DNA of 64,000 nt. Source: Microbacterium lushaniae. Lineage in GTDB: Bacteria; Actinomycetota; Actinomycetes; Actinomycetales; Microbacteriaceae. Position numbers and translations under genes: made by a program. The stretch covers positions 3,038,001-3,102,000 of the forward strand of contig NZ_CP044232.1 of NCBI RefSeq assembly GCF_008727775.1. Reading direction: 5' to 3'. Position 1 is the first letter of the stretch. Each line of letters starts with the position of its first letter. The notes under the pieces are model-generated. The model did no database searches and was not told the origin of the DNA. It worked only from the letters and a program-made list of their open reading frames with translations. Below, piece after piece: positions 41,132 to 50,660 of this stretch.

Positions 41132-42163
41132 GTGAGTCACAGACGAGTCACGCTCGCCGATGTGGCGCGCGCCGCAGGGGTCTCCCGCACGACAGCCTCG
41201 CTCGTGCTGAGCGAGCGCGGTGACGAACTGCGCATCTCCCCTGCGGCACAGGCCCGCGTGCGCCTGGTCGCGTCCGAGTTGGGGTATCGCCCCAACGTCG
41301 TCTCCGCAGGGCTGCGCAGCGGCTTGAGCCGGACCATGGGCTTCATCTCGGACACCGTGGCCACCTCGCAACTGGCCGGCGACATGATCAAGGGGGCACT
41401 CGACCACGCCCACCGCAATGGATACATGCTGTTCATCGGTGAGACGGAGGGCGACGCCCGTGAGGAGGAGCGCCTCGTCGAGGCGATGCTCGATCGGCAA
41501 GTGGACGGCTTCGTCATCGCGTCGATGTTCACGCGCGAGCGCCCGCTGCCCGCGGCCCTGCGTCACCGCCCCTCGGTTCTCCTGAACGCCCTCCCCGAGC
41601 CGCCGGCCTCGGCTGCCTCCGTCGTACCCGACGAGTACGCCGCCGGGCGGGCGGCCGCGCAGACGCTGCTGTCGGCGGGGCACCGGCGTATCCACCTGAT
41701 CGGGGCCGGCCCGTCCACGCACGACGTTCCCGGTCAGAGCGTCGCTGCGCGTGAGCGCCTCGCGGGCATCCTGGCCGCTCTCGACGAGGAGGGGATCACC
41801 CCGGCGACCGGGCGCCTCTGCCAGGTCTGGCTCCCCGAAGACGGCTGGCGGGCGACCTCGGAGCTCGTGGCATCCGGAGTGCGTGGCGGCGCGCTCATCA
41901 CGTTCAACGACCGGCTCGCCTTCGGCGCCTACCAGGCGATCGCCGAGGCCGGACTGTCGATCCCGCAGGACTTCTCCATCGTCTCGTTCGACGATCATCA
42001 GCTCGCCGGGTGGCTCCGTCCCGGTCTGACGACGTTCGCCATCCCCCACCACGAGCTCGGGCAGCGGGCGATCGAGGTGCTCCTGGAAGGCGCTGACACC
42101 ACGCCACGGGTGGAGCGGATCGCGATGCCTCTTCGGCCCCGCGGGTCGGTGGCGCAGGCCTGA
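41132..42163 (+). CDS. LacI-family transcriptional repressor
   Basis: A 343-residue LacI protein. The headpiece (1-60) reads VTLADVARAAGVSRTTASLVLS then YRPNVVSAGLRSG (hinge helix). A periplasmic-binding-protein-like domain follows (TMGFISDTVATSQLAGDMIKGA, VDGFVIASMF, SIVSFDDHQLAGWLRPGLTTF). GTG start with CGGAGGG upstream. Divergent from the ABC importer and flanking its operator, so it almost surely represses the importer and is relieved by the imported sugar or a metabolite of it. Confidence 0.92.
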   Translation: MSHRRVTLADVARAAGVSRTTASLVLSERGDELRISPAAQARVRLVASELGYRPNVVSAGLRSGLSRTMGFISDTVATSQLAGDMIKGALDHAHRNGYMLFIGETEGDAREEERLVEAMLDRQVDGFVIASMFTRERPLPAALRHRPSVLLNALPEPPASAASVVPDEYAAGRAAAQTLLSAGHRRIHLIGAGPSTHDVPGQSVAARERLAGILAALDEEGITPATGRLCQVWLPEDGWRATSELVASGVRGGALITFNDRLAFGAYQAIAEAGLSIPQDFSIVSFDDHQLAGWLRPGLTTFAIPHHELGQRAIEVLLEGADTTPRVERIAMPLRPRGSVAQA

Positions 42164-42351
42164 CCAGGCCCGGCGCCCACCTGTCGATGCCTGTCTGCGC
42201 ACTCCTTGCGCCGGCGGTGAGCAGGCACGATAGGCGTCGATCGACGCGTCGGTTCCTCCCCAGGATGGTGCGGATACGACTTATCCACAGGGTGTCTTCA
42301 GTGCCCGATAGAACGGCGCTCAATGTCGGTGGCCCTGGCTAGCTTGAGGGT

Positions 42352-43704
42352 ATGGAATACAGCCCCTGGCCTGGTGAAACCACCGCAGCGGACGCGTCCC
42401 GCATGCGCGCCGGTCTCGCCGGGTTGCAGGATGCCGACGCGGCTGTGGCGAAGGCGCAGGCAGAGCGGATCCGCTCCCTCGCCGCCCTGGCCGAGGTGGC
42501 CACCGGGCAGGTGGCACGGATCGGGTCGCGGGACTCACGGGAGCGGGAGATGCCGATGCGCTCCCTCGCCGCGGAGGTCGCGTTCGCCACGCACGTGCAC
42601 GACATCACCGCGCAGCGAGAACTCGGCGACGCGCACACCCTCGTCAGCAAGTTCGCCGCGACCGTGACCGCGTTGGCGGACGCGCGGATCTCGAAGCGAC
42701 ACGTCGACGTCATCCTCGAAACGGGGCTGCCGATCGTGGACGATCAGGTCCGCGCCGCATGGGAGGAGACTGTCCTGGACTACGCCGCACGGCAGGCACC
42801 GGGGCGGACGAAGGCGTACGCCCGGCAGCTGGCCGAAGCGGTCAACCCGGAGGGGATGACCATCCGGCACGCCAGAGCCGCCGAAACCCGGGGTGTGTCG
42901 GTTCTCGACCTGGATGACGGGATGGCGCTCCTGCAGCTGCGGCTGCCGGCGGCGGTGGCGTACGGGATCCGGGACCGGATCCGTCGGCAGGCGCGCGCCA
43001 TCCGGGATGCCGCGAACATCGAACGCACACGGCGCGCGGAAGCCGCCGCCGATCCGGCCACCGAGGACGAAGATCAGCCGGTCGTCGACGACACGCGCAC
43101 CCTGGTCCAGATCGGCGCCGACGTCGCGGCCGACATGCTGCTCACCGGCACCCCGGCGATCGACCCCACCACCGGGGAACAGCTCCCCGGCGGGCTCGGC
43201 GCCATCCACGCCCACGTGCAGGTCGTGGTCCCGGTGCTCACTCTGCTCGGCAAGACCGATGCTGGCGCCAGCCTGCACGGGCAGGTCCCGATCGACCCCG
43301 ACACCGCCCGACACCTCGCCGGCACCGCACCCGGATGGGACCGGATCCTCTGCCACCCGATCACCGGGACCGTCCTCGAAGTCGACCGGTACACCCCCGG
43401 CACCGACCAACGCCGGTACCTGCAGGCTCGCGATCAACACTGCCGCGGATTCGGATGCCGACAACCCGCCCACCGGTGCCAGATCGACCACAACCACGAG
43501 CACCACGACGGCGGACCGACCGCGCTCACCAACCTCGCCCACTTCTGCACCCGACACCACACCCTGAAAACAGAAACGGAATGGACCGTCCGCCAGTTGC
43601 CGAATGGCACGGTCGAGTTCACCAGCCCGCTGGGCAAGACCTACACCGACGAACCACCACCCCGGGTGATGTTCATCCCCGACGGAGACCCGCCACCGTT
43701 CTGA
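42352..43704 (+). CDS. DUF222 / HNH-endonuclease domain protein (13E12-repeat family)
   Basis: A 450-residue protein of the actinobacterial 13E12/DUF222 family. A helical DUF222 region (about 25-330) precedes an HNH motif near 365-405 with paired zinc cysteines (HCRGFGCRQPAHRCQIDHNH, GGPTALTNLAHFC, RHH). The family is multi-copy in this group; a DNA nuclease activity is presumed but the role is unknown. The TTGAGGG just before the ATG is too close for a good ribosome-binding site, and TAGCTT at about 42337 could be a -10 for a leaderless mRNA. Confidence 0.87.
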   Translation: MEYSPWPGETTAADASRMRAGLAGLQDADAAVAKAQAERIRSLAALAEVATGQVARIGSRDSREREMPMRSLAAEVAFATHVHDITAQRELGDAHTLVSKFAATVTALADARISKRHVDVILETGLPIVDDQVRAAWEETVLDYAARQAPGRTKAYARQLAEAVNPEGMTIRHARAAETRGVSVLDLDDGMALLQLRLPAAVAYGIRDRIRRQARAIRDAANIERTRRAEAAADPATEDEDQPVVDDTRTLVQIGADVAADMLLTGTPAIDPTTGEQLPGGLGAIHAHVQVVVPVLTLLGKTDAGASLHGQVPIDPDTARHLAGTAPGWDRILCHPITGTVLEVDRYTPGTDQRRYLQARDQHCRGFGCRQPAHRCQIDHNHEHHDGGPTALTNLAHFCTRHHTLKTETEWTVRQLPNGTVEFTSPLGKTYTDEPPPRVMFIPDGDPPPF

Positions 43705-43759
43705 ACCGGCCCCACTTCACCGTGGGCGAGCGCGATGTCAGGGGCTGGCGGCAGCAGAG

Positions 43760-43799
43760 CTCAGGGGATGCGGCGTGATGCCCCGCCGCATCCCCTGAG
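43760..43799. terminator. bidirectional hairpin between HNH and DUF3618 genes
   Basis: Perfect 16-bp arms (CTCAGGGGATGCGGCG and its reverse complement) with an 8-nt loop, between two convergent genes. No T tract on either side. The CTCAGG-GAT start of the arm echoes the CTCAGGAGAT arm of the repeats at 1.4-1.6 kb. Confidence 0.75.
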
Positions 43800-43802
43800 T
43801 GA

Positions 43803-44381
43803 TCAGGCGCTGTCGCCGACCGTGTCGCGCGCCTCACGGGCGCGCTCGGTGACGGTGTCTGCGGAGGAGGTCGCCTCTTCCTTGACCGTGGATGCGGCTC
43901 CGGTCGCGGAGTCCTTCACGGCCGCCACGGCCTCCTGAGCGGGCTCCTTCAGGTGCTCGCCCATCTCCTTCACGGCGCCGGAGGCCTGATCCATGAGCGG
44001 CTGAGCCTGCTCCTTGATCGCCCCAGCGGCGTCCTTCTCCTTCTGCGAAGCCGGAATGAGGGAGGCCACGACCAGGCCCACACCGAAGGCGACCAGCCCG
44101 ACGGCGAGGGGGTTGCCCTGAGCCTTGGACACCGCCGTCCGTCCCGCGTCGGAGACGCTGGACACCGCGCCGGAGCCGGCACCCTGCACCGACGACCCTG
44201 CGTCATCCGCCGCACCCATCACGCGATCACGCAGCGATCCGAATCTTCCCATCATCTTGTCGGTCTGCCGCTGGGCGATCTTCGATGGGGTGACCTTGTC
44301 GGCGAGCGCGTCGACGTCAAGGCCCAGCTCCTCACGCGTGCGGTCGATGTTCGCGCGGATTGCTTCCGGTGAATCGCTCAT
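43803..44381 (-). CDS. DUF3618-type membrane-anchored protein
   Basis: A 192-residue protein. The DUF3618 start (SPEAIRANIDRTREELGLDVDALADKVTPSKIAQRQ) is followed by a Ser/Ala/Asp-rich helical stretch, one transmembrane segment (about 90-108, PLAVGLVAFGVGLVVASLIP) and a long amphipathic Ala/Glu/Lys tail. Function unknown; such proteins travel with holin-X-like and stress genes. GAGGAGAA precedes the ATG, which overlaps the stop of the upstream gene by 4 nt. Confidence 0.8.
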   Translation of the reverse strand: MSDSPEAIRANIDRTREELGLDVDALADKVTPSKIAQRQTDKMMGRFGSLRDRVMGAADDAGSSVQGAGSGAVSSVSDAGRTAVSKAQGNPLAVGLVAFGVGLVVASLIPASQKEKDAAGAIKEQAQPLMDQASGAVKEMGEHLKEPAQEAVAAVKDSATGAASTVKEEATSSADTVTERAREARDTVGDSA

Positions 44382-44791
44382 CGGTTCTCCTCATTTCTCT
44401 TCACGGCGTCGGGGATGCGCTTGAGCGTGTCCACGGTCTGCGGCACACCCTCGGTCTTCTTCAGTTGAGAGCGTCCGCTCAGGTACAGCACGAGGGCGAT
44501 GACGCCCCACAGGACGGCGACGATGACGGCCGACCAGCCGAATCCCACCAGGTAGGCCAGCGCCCACCACAGTGCGACCGACAGGAAGAAGATCGCCATC
44601 AACGCCGCATAGGCGGCGCCCCCCAGCATCCCTGCGCCCTTGCCGGCGCGGGTGGCGGACTGCCGGAGCTCGGCCTTGGCCAGCTCGAGCTCCTGACGCA
44701 TGAGCGTGGACAGGTCGCTCGTGACCTCCCCGAGCAGCTCGCCGAGCGAGGTGGTCGCGGCCTTCTGCTCAGACGGTGTCGGATCGGACAT
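44378..44791 (-). CDS. phage-holin-X/DUF1469-like membrane protein
   Basis: A 137-residue protein: an amphipathic helix (LLGEVTSDLSTLMRQELELAKAEL), then two close transmembrane helices (AYAALMAIFFLSVALWWALAY and WSAVIVAVLWGVIALVLYL) and a basic tail. This is the actinobacterial Holin-X layout; despite the name it is a chromosomal housekeeping or stress protein with no phage genes nearby. The start overlaps the end of the upstream gene by 23 nt. Confidence 0.8.
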   Translation of the reverse strand: MSDPTPSEQKAATTSLGELLGEVTSDLSTLMRQELELAKAELRQSATRAGKGAGMLGGAAYAALMAIFFLSVALWWALAYLVGFGWSAVIVAVLWGVIALVLYLSGRSQLKKTEGVPQTVDTLKRIPDAVKRNEENR

Positions 44792-45518
44792 CCGTGCTCC
44801 CTCCACCGTGACCGGGACCGTCGCCGACTGCGCGGACCTGGTCGTAGACCGGCGTTCCGGCGGGAACGCCGGTGCCGGGGGTTGCTCCGCCGATGACGGG
44901 CGGGGCGGTGGTGACGTTCCCCGCTCCCATCGTCGCGGCCGGTGCCGCGTCCACGACGGCCCCCTGAGACCGAGGCTGCTGCGGGGCGCTGCTCTTCTCA
45001 TCCGAGGCCTGCTCGGCGAGCGCCCGCGTGAGGCGACCCGCGGCCAGCCCTGCGAGAGCTGCGACAGCGATGAAGGTTCCGGGCTTCCGGCGGGCGTAGC
45101 TCTTCACCTCGTTGAGCAGCGATCCCGGATCGCGGTCGCCGATCCAGGATGCGACGTCCTCCAGTCGCGTGGAGACCTGCGACACGATGTCGGTGGCCAC
45201 GCCGGGAGTTTCGGAGCGCTGCGCCATCGCGCCCAGTTCGTCACCGACCGACCGCAGCCCCTCGGCCACGCGCTGCTGCTGTGTCGCAGCCTGGTCCTTG
45301 AGTTCGCGCTGAGTCTGCGCATACAGGTCCTTGACCTGGGTCTTCGCCTCGCCGGCGACGGCAGCCGCCTCCGACTTGGCCGTCTCGACGACGTGACCGG
45401 CTTCTGCCTTGGCCGACCCGGCGACCTCGCCCGCTTCGCTCTTGGCCGTCTCCACCTTGCCCGACTGAGGCTCGGCGGTCGACGTGACGGCAGGCTCTCC
45501 TCCATACATATTCGACAT
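44769..45518 (-). CDS. amphipathic Ala/Lys/Glu-repeat membrane protein (LEA-like)
   Basis: A 249-residue protein. Residues 18-70 are imperfect 11-residue-like repeats (VETAKSEAGEVAGSAKAEAG, VVETAKSEAAAVAGEAKTQV) resembling LEA or apolipoprotein helices. A coiled region and an ASWIGDRDPGSLLNEVKSYARRKPGTFI segment lead to one transmembrane helix (about 155-172). The C-terminus is Pro/Gly-rich. Strong ribosome-binding site GAGAGGAAG. First of three overlapping genes; a desiccation or envelope-stress role is inferred from composition only. Confidence 0.75.
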   Translation of the reverse strand: MSNMYGGEPAVTSTAEPQSGKVETAKSEAGEVAGSAKAEAGHVVETAKSEAAAVAGEAKTQVKDLYAQTQRELKDQAATQQQRVAEGLRSVGDELGAMAQRSETPGVATDIVSQVSTRLEDVASWIGDRDPGSLLNEVKSYARRKPGTFIAVAALAGLAAGRLTRALAEQASDEKSSAPQQPRSQGAVVDAAPAATMGAGNVTTAPPVIGGATPGTGVPAGTPVYDQVRAVGDGPGHGGGSTDVRSDTV

Positions 45519-45664
45519 GTCTTCCTCTCACTTCCGATCGGGGGATCGGGCTGGCTTACCGGTCTACGGGGGGATGCGCCGTCTTGTCGTGCGGGTTGAC
45601 GTGGCCGCTCCAGCGTGCATACGACGGAGGAGGGGTGCGAGATGGATCCGGCGACGCACGAAAG

Positions 45665-45702
45665 AGCGCCCCGGCGCCGGAGAGTACCGGCGCCGGGGCG
45701 CT
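45665..45702. terminator. strong GC hairpin downstream of csbD
   Basis: Perfect 16-bp arms (AGCGCCCCGGCGCCGG and its reverse complement) with a 6-nt AGAGTA loop, 40 nt after the csbD stop on the minus strand. The sequence after it on that strand is CTTTCGT, only a short T run. Very stable, so termination is likely. Confidence 0.8.
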
Positions 45703-45741
45703 GTGTGCGACCGGAACACATCCCGGTCGGCGGGTGAGGAC

Positions 45742-45912
45742 TTACTTGAAGGCGTCCTTGACGTTCTCGCCGGCCTTCTTCAGGCTCGCGCGAGTCTGGT
45801 CGCCCTTGCCCTCCGCTTCCAGCTTCTCGTCGTCGGTCGCCTTGCCGGTGCCCTCCTTGGCCTTACCGGAGAGGTCTTCGGCAGCATTCTTGATCTTGTC
45901 GTCGAGTCCCAT
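45742..45912 (-). CDS. CsbD-family stress protein
   Basis: A 56-residue charged, soluble protein: MGLDDKIKNAAEDLSGKAKE then EGKGDQTRASLKKAGENVKDAFK, the CsbD signature. AAGGAG 6 nt before the ATG. CsbD-like proteins are general-stress (SigB-type) products of unknown mechanism. Monocistronic, ending at the hairpin at 45665; the 159 bp before it hold no consensus promoter I can name. Confidence 0.9.
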   Translation of the reverse strand: MGLDDKIKNAAEDLSGKAKEGTGKATDDEKLEAEGKGDQTRASLKKAGENVKDAFK

Positions 45913-46071
45913 AGCGGGCTCCTTCCATCTCGATCGTCGAGGCCGTGGCCTCCTGCGGCGAGAATACGGCGCGCACCTGCGTGCGGAGGGGGGCTGGAAA
46001 TCTCGCGCGAATCGGGTTATCGCACCGGCCAGACCCCGCACGCGTCGAGCACGCCGCCGGAGCAGCCGGTT

Positions 46072-46761
46072 CTACCCGGCCAGCGCCGGCACGCCGAGCC
46101 GCCCGTCCACCATCTCCAGGACGCGGTCGCAGTGCTCCAGGACGTCGCGGTCGTGAGTGACCATGACCACGGCGACATCGGACGCGTGCGCACGCTCGGC
46201 CAGCAGCTCGACCACTTCGTGGCTGCGGCGGCGATCGAGCGCCGCGGTCGGCTCGTCGACCAGGAGCAGCGTGGGCTCGTTCACGAGGGCCCGGGCGATG
46301 CCCACGCGCTGACGTTCGCCGCCGGAGAGCTGACCCGGGCGATGCCCGGCACGGTGCGCCATCCCCACCGAGTCCAGCAGCCCGGCGGGATCGACCTTCC
46401 GGTTACCGGCGAGCCGCCCGGCGAGGCGGAGCTGGTCGGCCGCGGTGAGGGAGGGGAGCAGGTTCCCCGACTGGAAGACGAACCCGATGTTGCGAAGACG
46501 GAACCGGGTGGCGGCACTCTTGGAGAGCGTGCCGAGCTCGGTGCCGTGCACGCGGACGGTGCCCCGATCGGGCCGCGCCAGCGCGCCGGCCACGGCGAGC
46601 AGGGACGACTTGCCCGATCCGGAGGGACCGACGATCGCGACGAACTCGCCGGGCATCACGGTGAACGACACGTCGTCCAGGGCGCGCACGCGGGAATCGC
46701 CGTCGCCGAGTTCGAGGACTGCGCCCGAGACATCCAGGACGGGTGTGGTTACGGAATTCAT
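46072..46761 (-). CDS. ABC exporter ATPase, MacB/LolD-like
   Basis: A 229-residue ATPase with Walker A (GPSGSGKSSL, about residues 40-49), Q-loop (FQSGNLLPSLTA), signature LSGGERQRVGIARAL, Walker B LLLVDEPTAALD and switch His (VTHDRD). Overlaps the permease gene by 4 nt. Together they form a MacB-like exporter behind the TetR operators at 47.9 kb. Confidence 0.92.
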   Translation of the reverse strand: MNSVTTPVLDVSGAVLELGDGDSRVRALDDVSFTVMPGEFVAIVGPSGSGKSSLLAVAGALARPDRGTVRVHGTELGTLSKSAATRFRLRNIGFVFQSGNLLPSLTAADQLRLAGRLAGNRKVDPAGLLDSVGMAHRAGHRPGQLSGGERQRVGIARALVNEPTLLLVDEPTAALDRRRSHEVVELLAERAHASDVAVVMVTHDRDVLEHCDRVLEMVDGRLGVPALAG

Positions 46762-47900
46762 CGCTGACCTCCCAGGGCGCGAAGCGGGTCGATTCGGGTG
46801 ATGCGGAGCACGGCGATCGCCGCACCCAGCAGGCCGAGCCCGATGGTGAGAGCGGAGGCGACGGCGATGGGGGCGACCTCGAGGTCGAAGGGCATGGCGT
46901 CCGGCATCGCCGCACCCATCCCGACTCCCGCCGCGACGCCGAGCGCCGTGAAACCGACCAGAAGGATGGCGGCCTGCACCAGGCTGTCGCGCAGGAGGTA
47001 GCGGCTGGATGCTCCGGTCGCCCGCAGCACGGCGAGGTCGTGGCTGCGCTGGATGGTCCAGACCGTGAAGAACGCACCGACGACCAGGGCGCAGATGGCG
47101 TAGAGGAAGACCTGGATCATGCTGAGCGTGAGGGTCTCGGCCTCATATCCGGGCGAGGCGTTGAACGCCTCCGTGAGGGTCATCGTCGTGGTCGAGGCCG
47201 CCTCATCGATGCCGGCGAAATCGGGCGCGACGTCGTCCTCTGCCAGCAGCGCCACGACGCTGGCGAACGGGAAGTCCAGCGCGTCCAGCTGCGCGGCGGT
47301 CGGGGCGCCCGGCTCTGACGTCCCGGCGGCCATGAGGCGCCACGTGTCGATCGGGAGGTACGCGACGTCCACGTGGCCGAAGGTCGCCTGCCCCTCGGTG
47401 AAACCGACGACGGTCAGCTCGACGTCCAGGCGGTCCAGGGTGACCACGGTCCCGATGTCGATGCCCTCCTCGCGGAGCGGCTCCGACACGATGATGCCGT
47501 CCACCCGGCCGAGTTCCTCGCCGGCGGAGACCGGCGGCGTGAGGAATCCGGCAGGCTCGACGCCGAAGAGGGTGAGGTCGATCTGAGTGTAATCGTCGGT
47601 CACGCCGTTGACGATGTTGACGCCCATCGGCTCCGCCTCGGCGATGCCCTCGGCGTCCTGCCAGACCGACAGCTGCTCGTCGTCGACGACCGAACGACTG
47701 AAGGCGTTGTCTTTCATCGCGCCTTCATCGAAGGCGAAAGCGGTGGCGGGCATGGCCTTCAGGCCGGAGACGCCGTCGTTCACGAGACCCGAGGAGAGCC
47801 CGGAGAGGAGGACGACGAGGACGGATATGAGGGCGATCACGATGCCCATGAGGGCGAAGCGACCGCGGGCGAACCGCAGTTCGCGCAAAGCGAGGAACAT
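46758..47900 (-). CDS. ABC exporter permease, FtsX/MacB-like
   Basis: A 380-residue permease: one N-terminal helix (GIVIALISVLVVLLSGLSSGLV), a large extracytoplasmic domain (about 45-255) and three C-terminal helices, the FtsX layout. I start at MFLALRELRFARGRF (GGAAAG upstream); an in-frame GTG at 47984 would run through both operators and is unlikely. Expression should be blocked by the TetR protein bound to 47922-47960. Confidence 0.88.
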   Translation of the reverse strand: MFLALRELRFARGRFALMGIVIALISVLVVLLSGLSSGLVNDGVSGLKAMPATAFAFDEGAMKDNAFSRSVVDDEQLSVWQDAEGIAEAEPMGVNIVNGVTDDYTQIDLTLFGVEPAGFLTPPVSAGEELGRVDGIIVSEPLREEGIDIGTVVTLDRLDVELTVVGFTEGQATFGHVDVAYLPIDTWRLMAAGTSEPGAPTAAQLDALDFPFASVVALLAEDDVAPDFAGIDEAASTTTMTLTEAFNASPGYEAETLTLSMIQVFLYAICALVVGAFFTVWTIQRSHDLAVLRATGASSRYLLRDSLVQAAILLVGFTALGVAAGVGMGAAMPDAMPFDLEVAPIAVASALTIGLGLLGAAIAVLRITRIDPLRALGGQR

Positions 47901-47921
47901 GAGGGCTTTCCGTGTGAGATT

Positions 47922-47940
47922 TACCGACAGGCTGTCGGTA
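47922..47940. promoter_or_regulatory. TetR operator A, TACCGACAG-n-CTGTCGGTA
   Basis: A perfect 19-bp palindrome (9-bp arms, 1-bp centre) 21 nt before the permease start. Strongest of three related sites. Its centre is 22 bp from operator B, two helical turns, which allows two TetR dimers on the same face. Confidence 0.85.
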
Positions 47941-47945
47941 TGATC

Positions 47946-47960
47946 CCGACAGTCTGTCAC
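47946..47960. promoter_or_regulatory. TetR operator B, imperfect CCGACAG-n-CTGTCAC
   Basis: A 15-bp near-copy of operator A (13 of 15 to the CCGACAG-n-CTGTCGG consensus), with an inner perfect GACAGTCTGTC palindrome. Lies between the tetR stop and operator A. Confidence 0.7.
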
Positions 47961-47995
47961 CAAAACTTCGTGCGGCAAAATCACCGCACGCCCGC

Positions 47996-48574
47996 TCAGC
48001 CCATGAGCCCTCTCGTGAGAAGACCGAAGACGTCGCGCGCCACCTCACGGTGATCGGTTCCGTGCGAGACCAGCTGGATGCCCGCGCCGAGCACGCCCTG
48101 CGCGAGGACGGCCGCTGTAGGCGGGTTCGGCACGTTCAGATGCCCCAGCACCCGGACCAGCGGTCGCATGAGGGCGTCATGCAGCGCCATGAGGTCGTCG
48201 AACCGGCTCGGGCTGAGGTCGGCCTCCCGCAGCGCACCCGCGATGGCGTGCTTGCCGTCGGCGGTCATGGCCATCGTGGCGTCCACGAAGGCGCGGAGTT
48301 CGTCCAGGCCCGGCTCGACCCTCACCAGCGCTTCGTCGATCTCCGCATCCCACCGCTCGATCGCGTCGATCGCGATCGCGACGAGCAGGTCATCCAGCGA
48401 GGGGAAGTAGTCGTAGAAGCTCGACCGCGACATCCCCGCGCGCTCGCACACACTGCGCGGCGACACTCCCCCGAGGCCGGACTCGGCCAGGAGGGTCTCT
48501 CCGGCACGGACGAGAGCGGCGCGCTGCGCTGCGCGATGCTCGGCGACGGTGGGCGCGGAGATCTTCGGCATCAC
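47996..48574 (-). CDS. TetR-family repressor of the exporter/monooxygenase island
   Basis: A 192-residue TetR protein: helix-turn-helix at about 20-65 (LVRAGETLLAESGLGGVSPRSV, ERAGMSRSSFYDYFPSLDDL), then a helical ligand pocket. It lies between the small membrane protein upstream and the exporter downstream, all on the minus strand, and is bracketed by three matching palindromes. It probably represses the exporter, its own transcript (via site C) and perhaps the divergent monooxygenases, released by the toxic substrate. Confidence 0.88.
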   Translation of the reverse strand: MMPKISAPTVAEHRAAQRAALVRAGETLLAESGLGGVSPRSVCERAGMSRSSFYDYFPSLDDLLVAIAIDAIERWDAEIDEALVRVEPGLDELRAFVDATMAMTADGKHAIAGALREADLSPSRFDDLMALHDALMRPLVRVLGHLNVPNPPTAAVLAQGVLGAGIQLVSHGTDHREVARDVFGLLTRGLMG

Positions 48575-48594
48575 GCAATTATGCTCGCTGCGCG

Positions 48595-48948
48595 CTACTT
48601 CCAGACGGTGGCGAGCACGACGTTGAGCACCGTGAGGCCGCCGATCGCCGGCAGCACCCAGGTGGCGACGCTCTCACGCCTGCGCTGGATGAGCGCGATC
48701 ACGATGATCGCCACGAGGACGGCGAGCTTGACGCTGATCTTGACGTTGTTCACCTCGTTGCCCAGCGGGTACTGCAGACCGACCAGCACGATGCCCGTGA
48801 CGAGCATGGTCCACGCACCGTGCATCATCGCGGGCAGCACGCGGGCCTTCCCCTGGCGCATGGCGCCGATCTGGTAGAGCACACCACCGAGCAGGGCGGC
48901 GACACCGATGATGTGCAGGGCCAGGACGACGTTCTTGAGGATCTCCAT
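48595..48948 (-). CDS. 117-residue four-helix membrane protein
   Basis: A small integral membrane protein with four helices (VVLALHIIGVAALLGGVLYQI, ALTMLVTG-type second, VKISVKLAVLVAIIVIALI third, VLPAIGGLTVLNVVLATVW fourth). The first helix, with HIIG and GG, resembles CopD/DUF2231-like proteins with a possible heme or metal His, but I assign no function. It starts a minus-strand unit with tetR (20-nt gap) and has operator C 14 nt upstream of its start. Confidence 0.72.
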   Translation of the reverse strand: MEILKNVVLALHIIGVAALLGGVLYQIGAMRQGKARVLPAMMHGAWTMLVTGIVLVGLQYPLGNEVNNVKISVKLAVLVAIIVIALIQRRRESVATWVLPAIGGLTVLNVVLATVWK

Positions 48949-48961
48949 GTGCACCAGCTTA

Positions 48962-48976
48962 CCGACAACGTGTCGG
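48962..48976. promoter_or_regulatory. TetR operator C, CCGACA-ACG-TGTCGG
   Basis: A perfect 15-bp palindrome (6-bp arms) in the 152-bp divergent gap between the small membrane protein and the first monooxygenase. It shares the CCGACA...TGTCGG arms with operators A and B, with a 3-bp instead of a G-n-C centre, so the half-site distance is the same. Confidence 0.8.
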
Positions 48977-49100
48977 CTAATTGTTCGGGCGGTCGGCACC
49001 CTCCCGACGCAGGATGGCAGTTCGTACACGGGCGCCGGGTCGAGCCGATCGGCTACGTTCGCCGCATCCGGAGCACAGCCCACGGGCGAGAGGAGACCGG

Positions 49101-50642
<1,542 letters not shown>

Positions 50643-50660
50643 TCGATCCGGAAGGAGCAA

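Noticed and set aside
42352..43704. HNH gene as part of a mobile element or intein
   Set aside because: No inverted-repeat ends, target duplication, transposase or host gene interruption around it. The 13E12 family is common as stand-alone genes.
44378..44791. Prophage signal from a holin-like gene
   Set aside because: The Holin-X family is chromosomal in actinobacteria, and there are no integrase, terminase, capsid or lysin genes nearby.
46758..47984. GTG start at 47984 for the MacB-like permease
   Set aside because: It would place both TetR operators inside the coding region and add 28 residues foreign to the family. The ATG at 47900 has a ribosome-binding site and gives the usual N-terminus.
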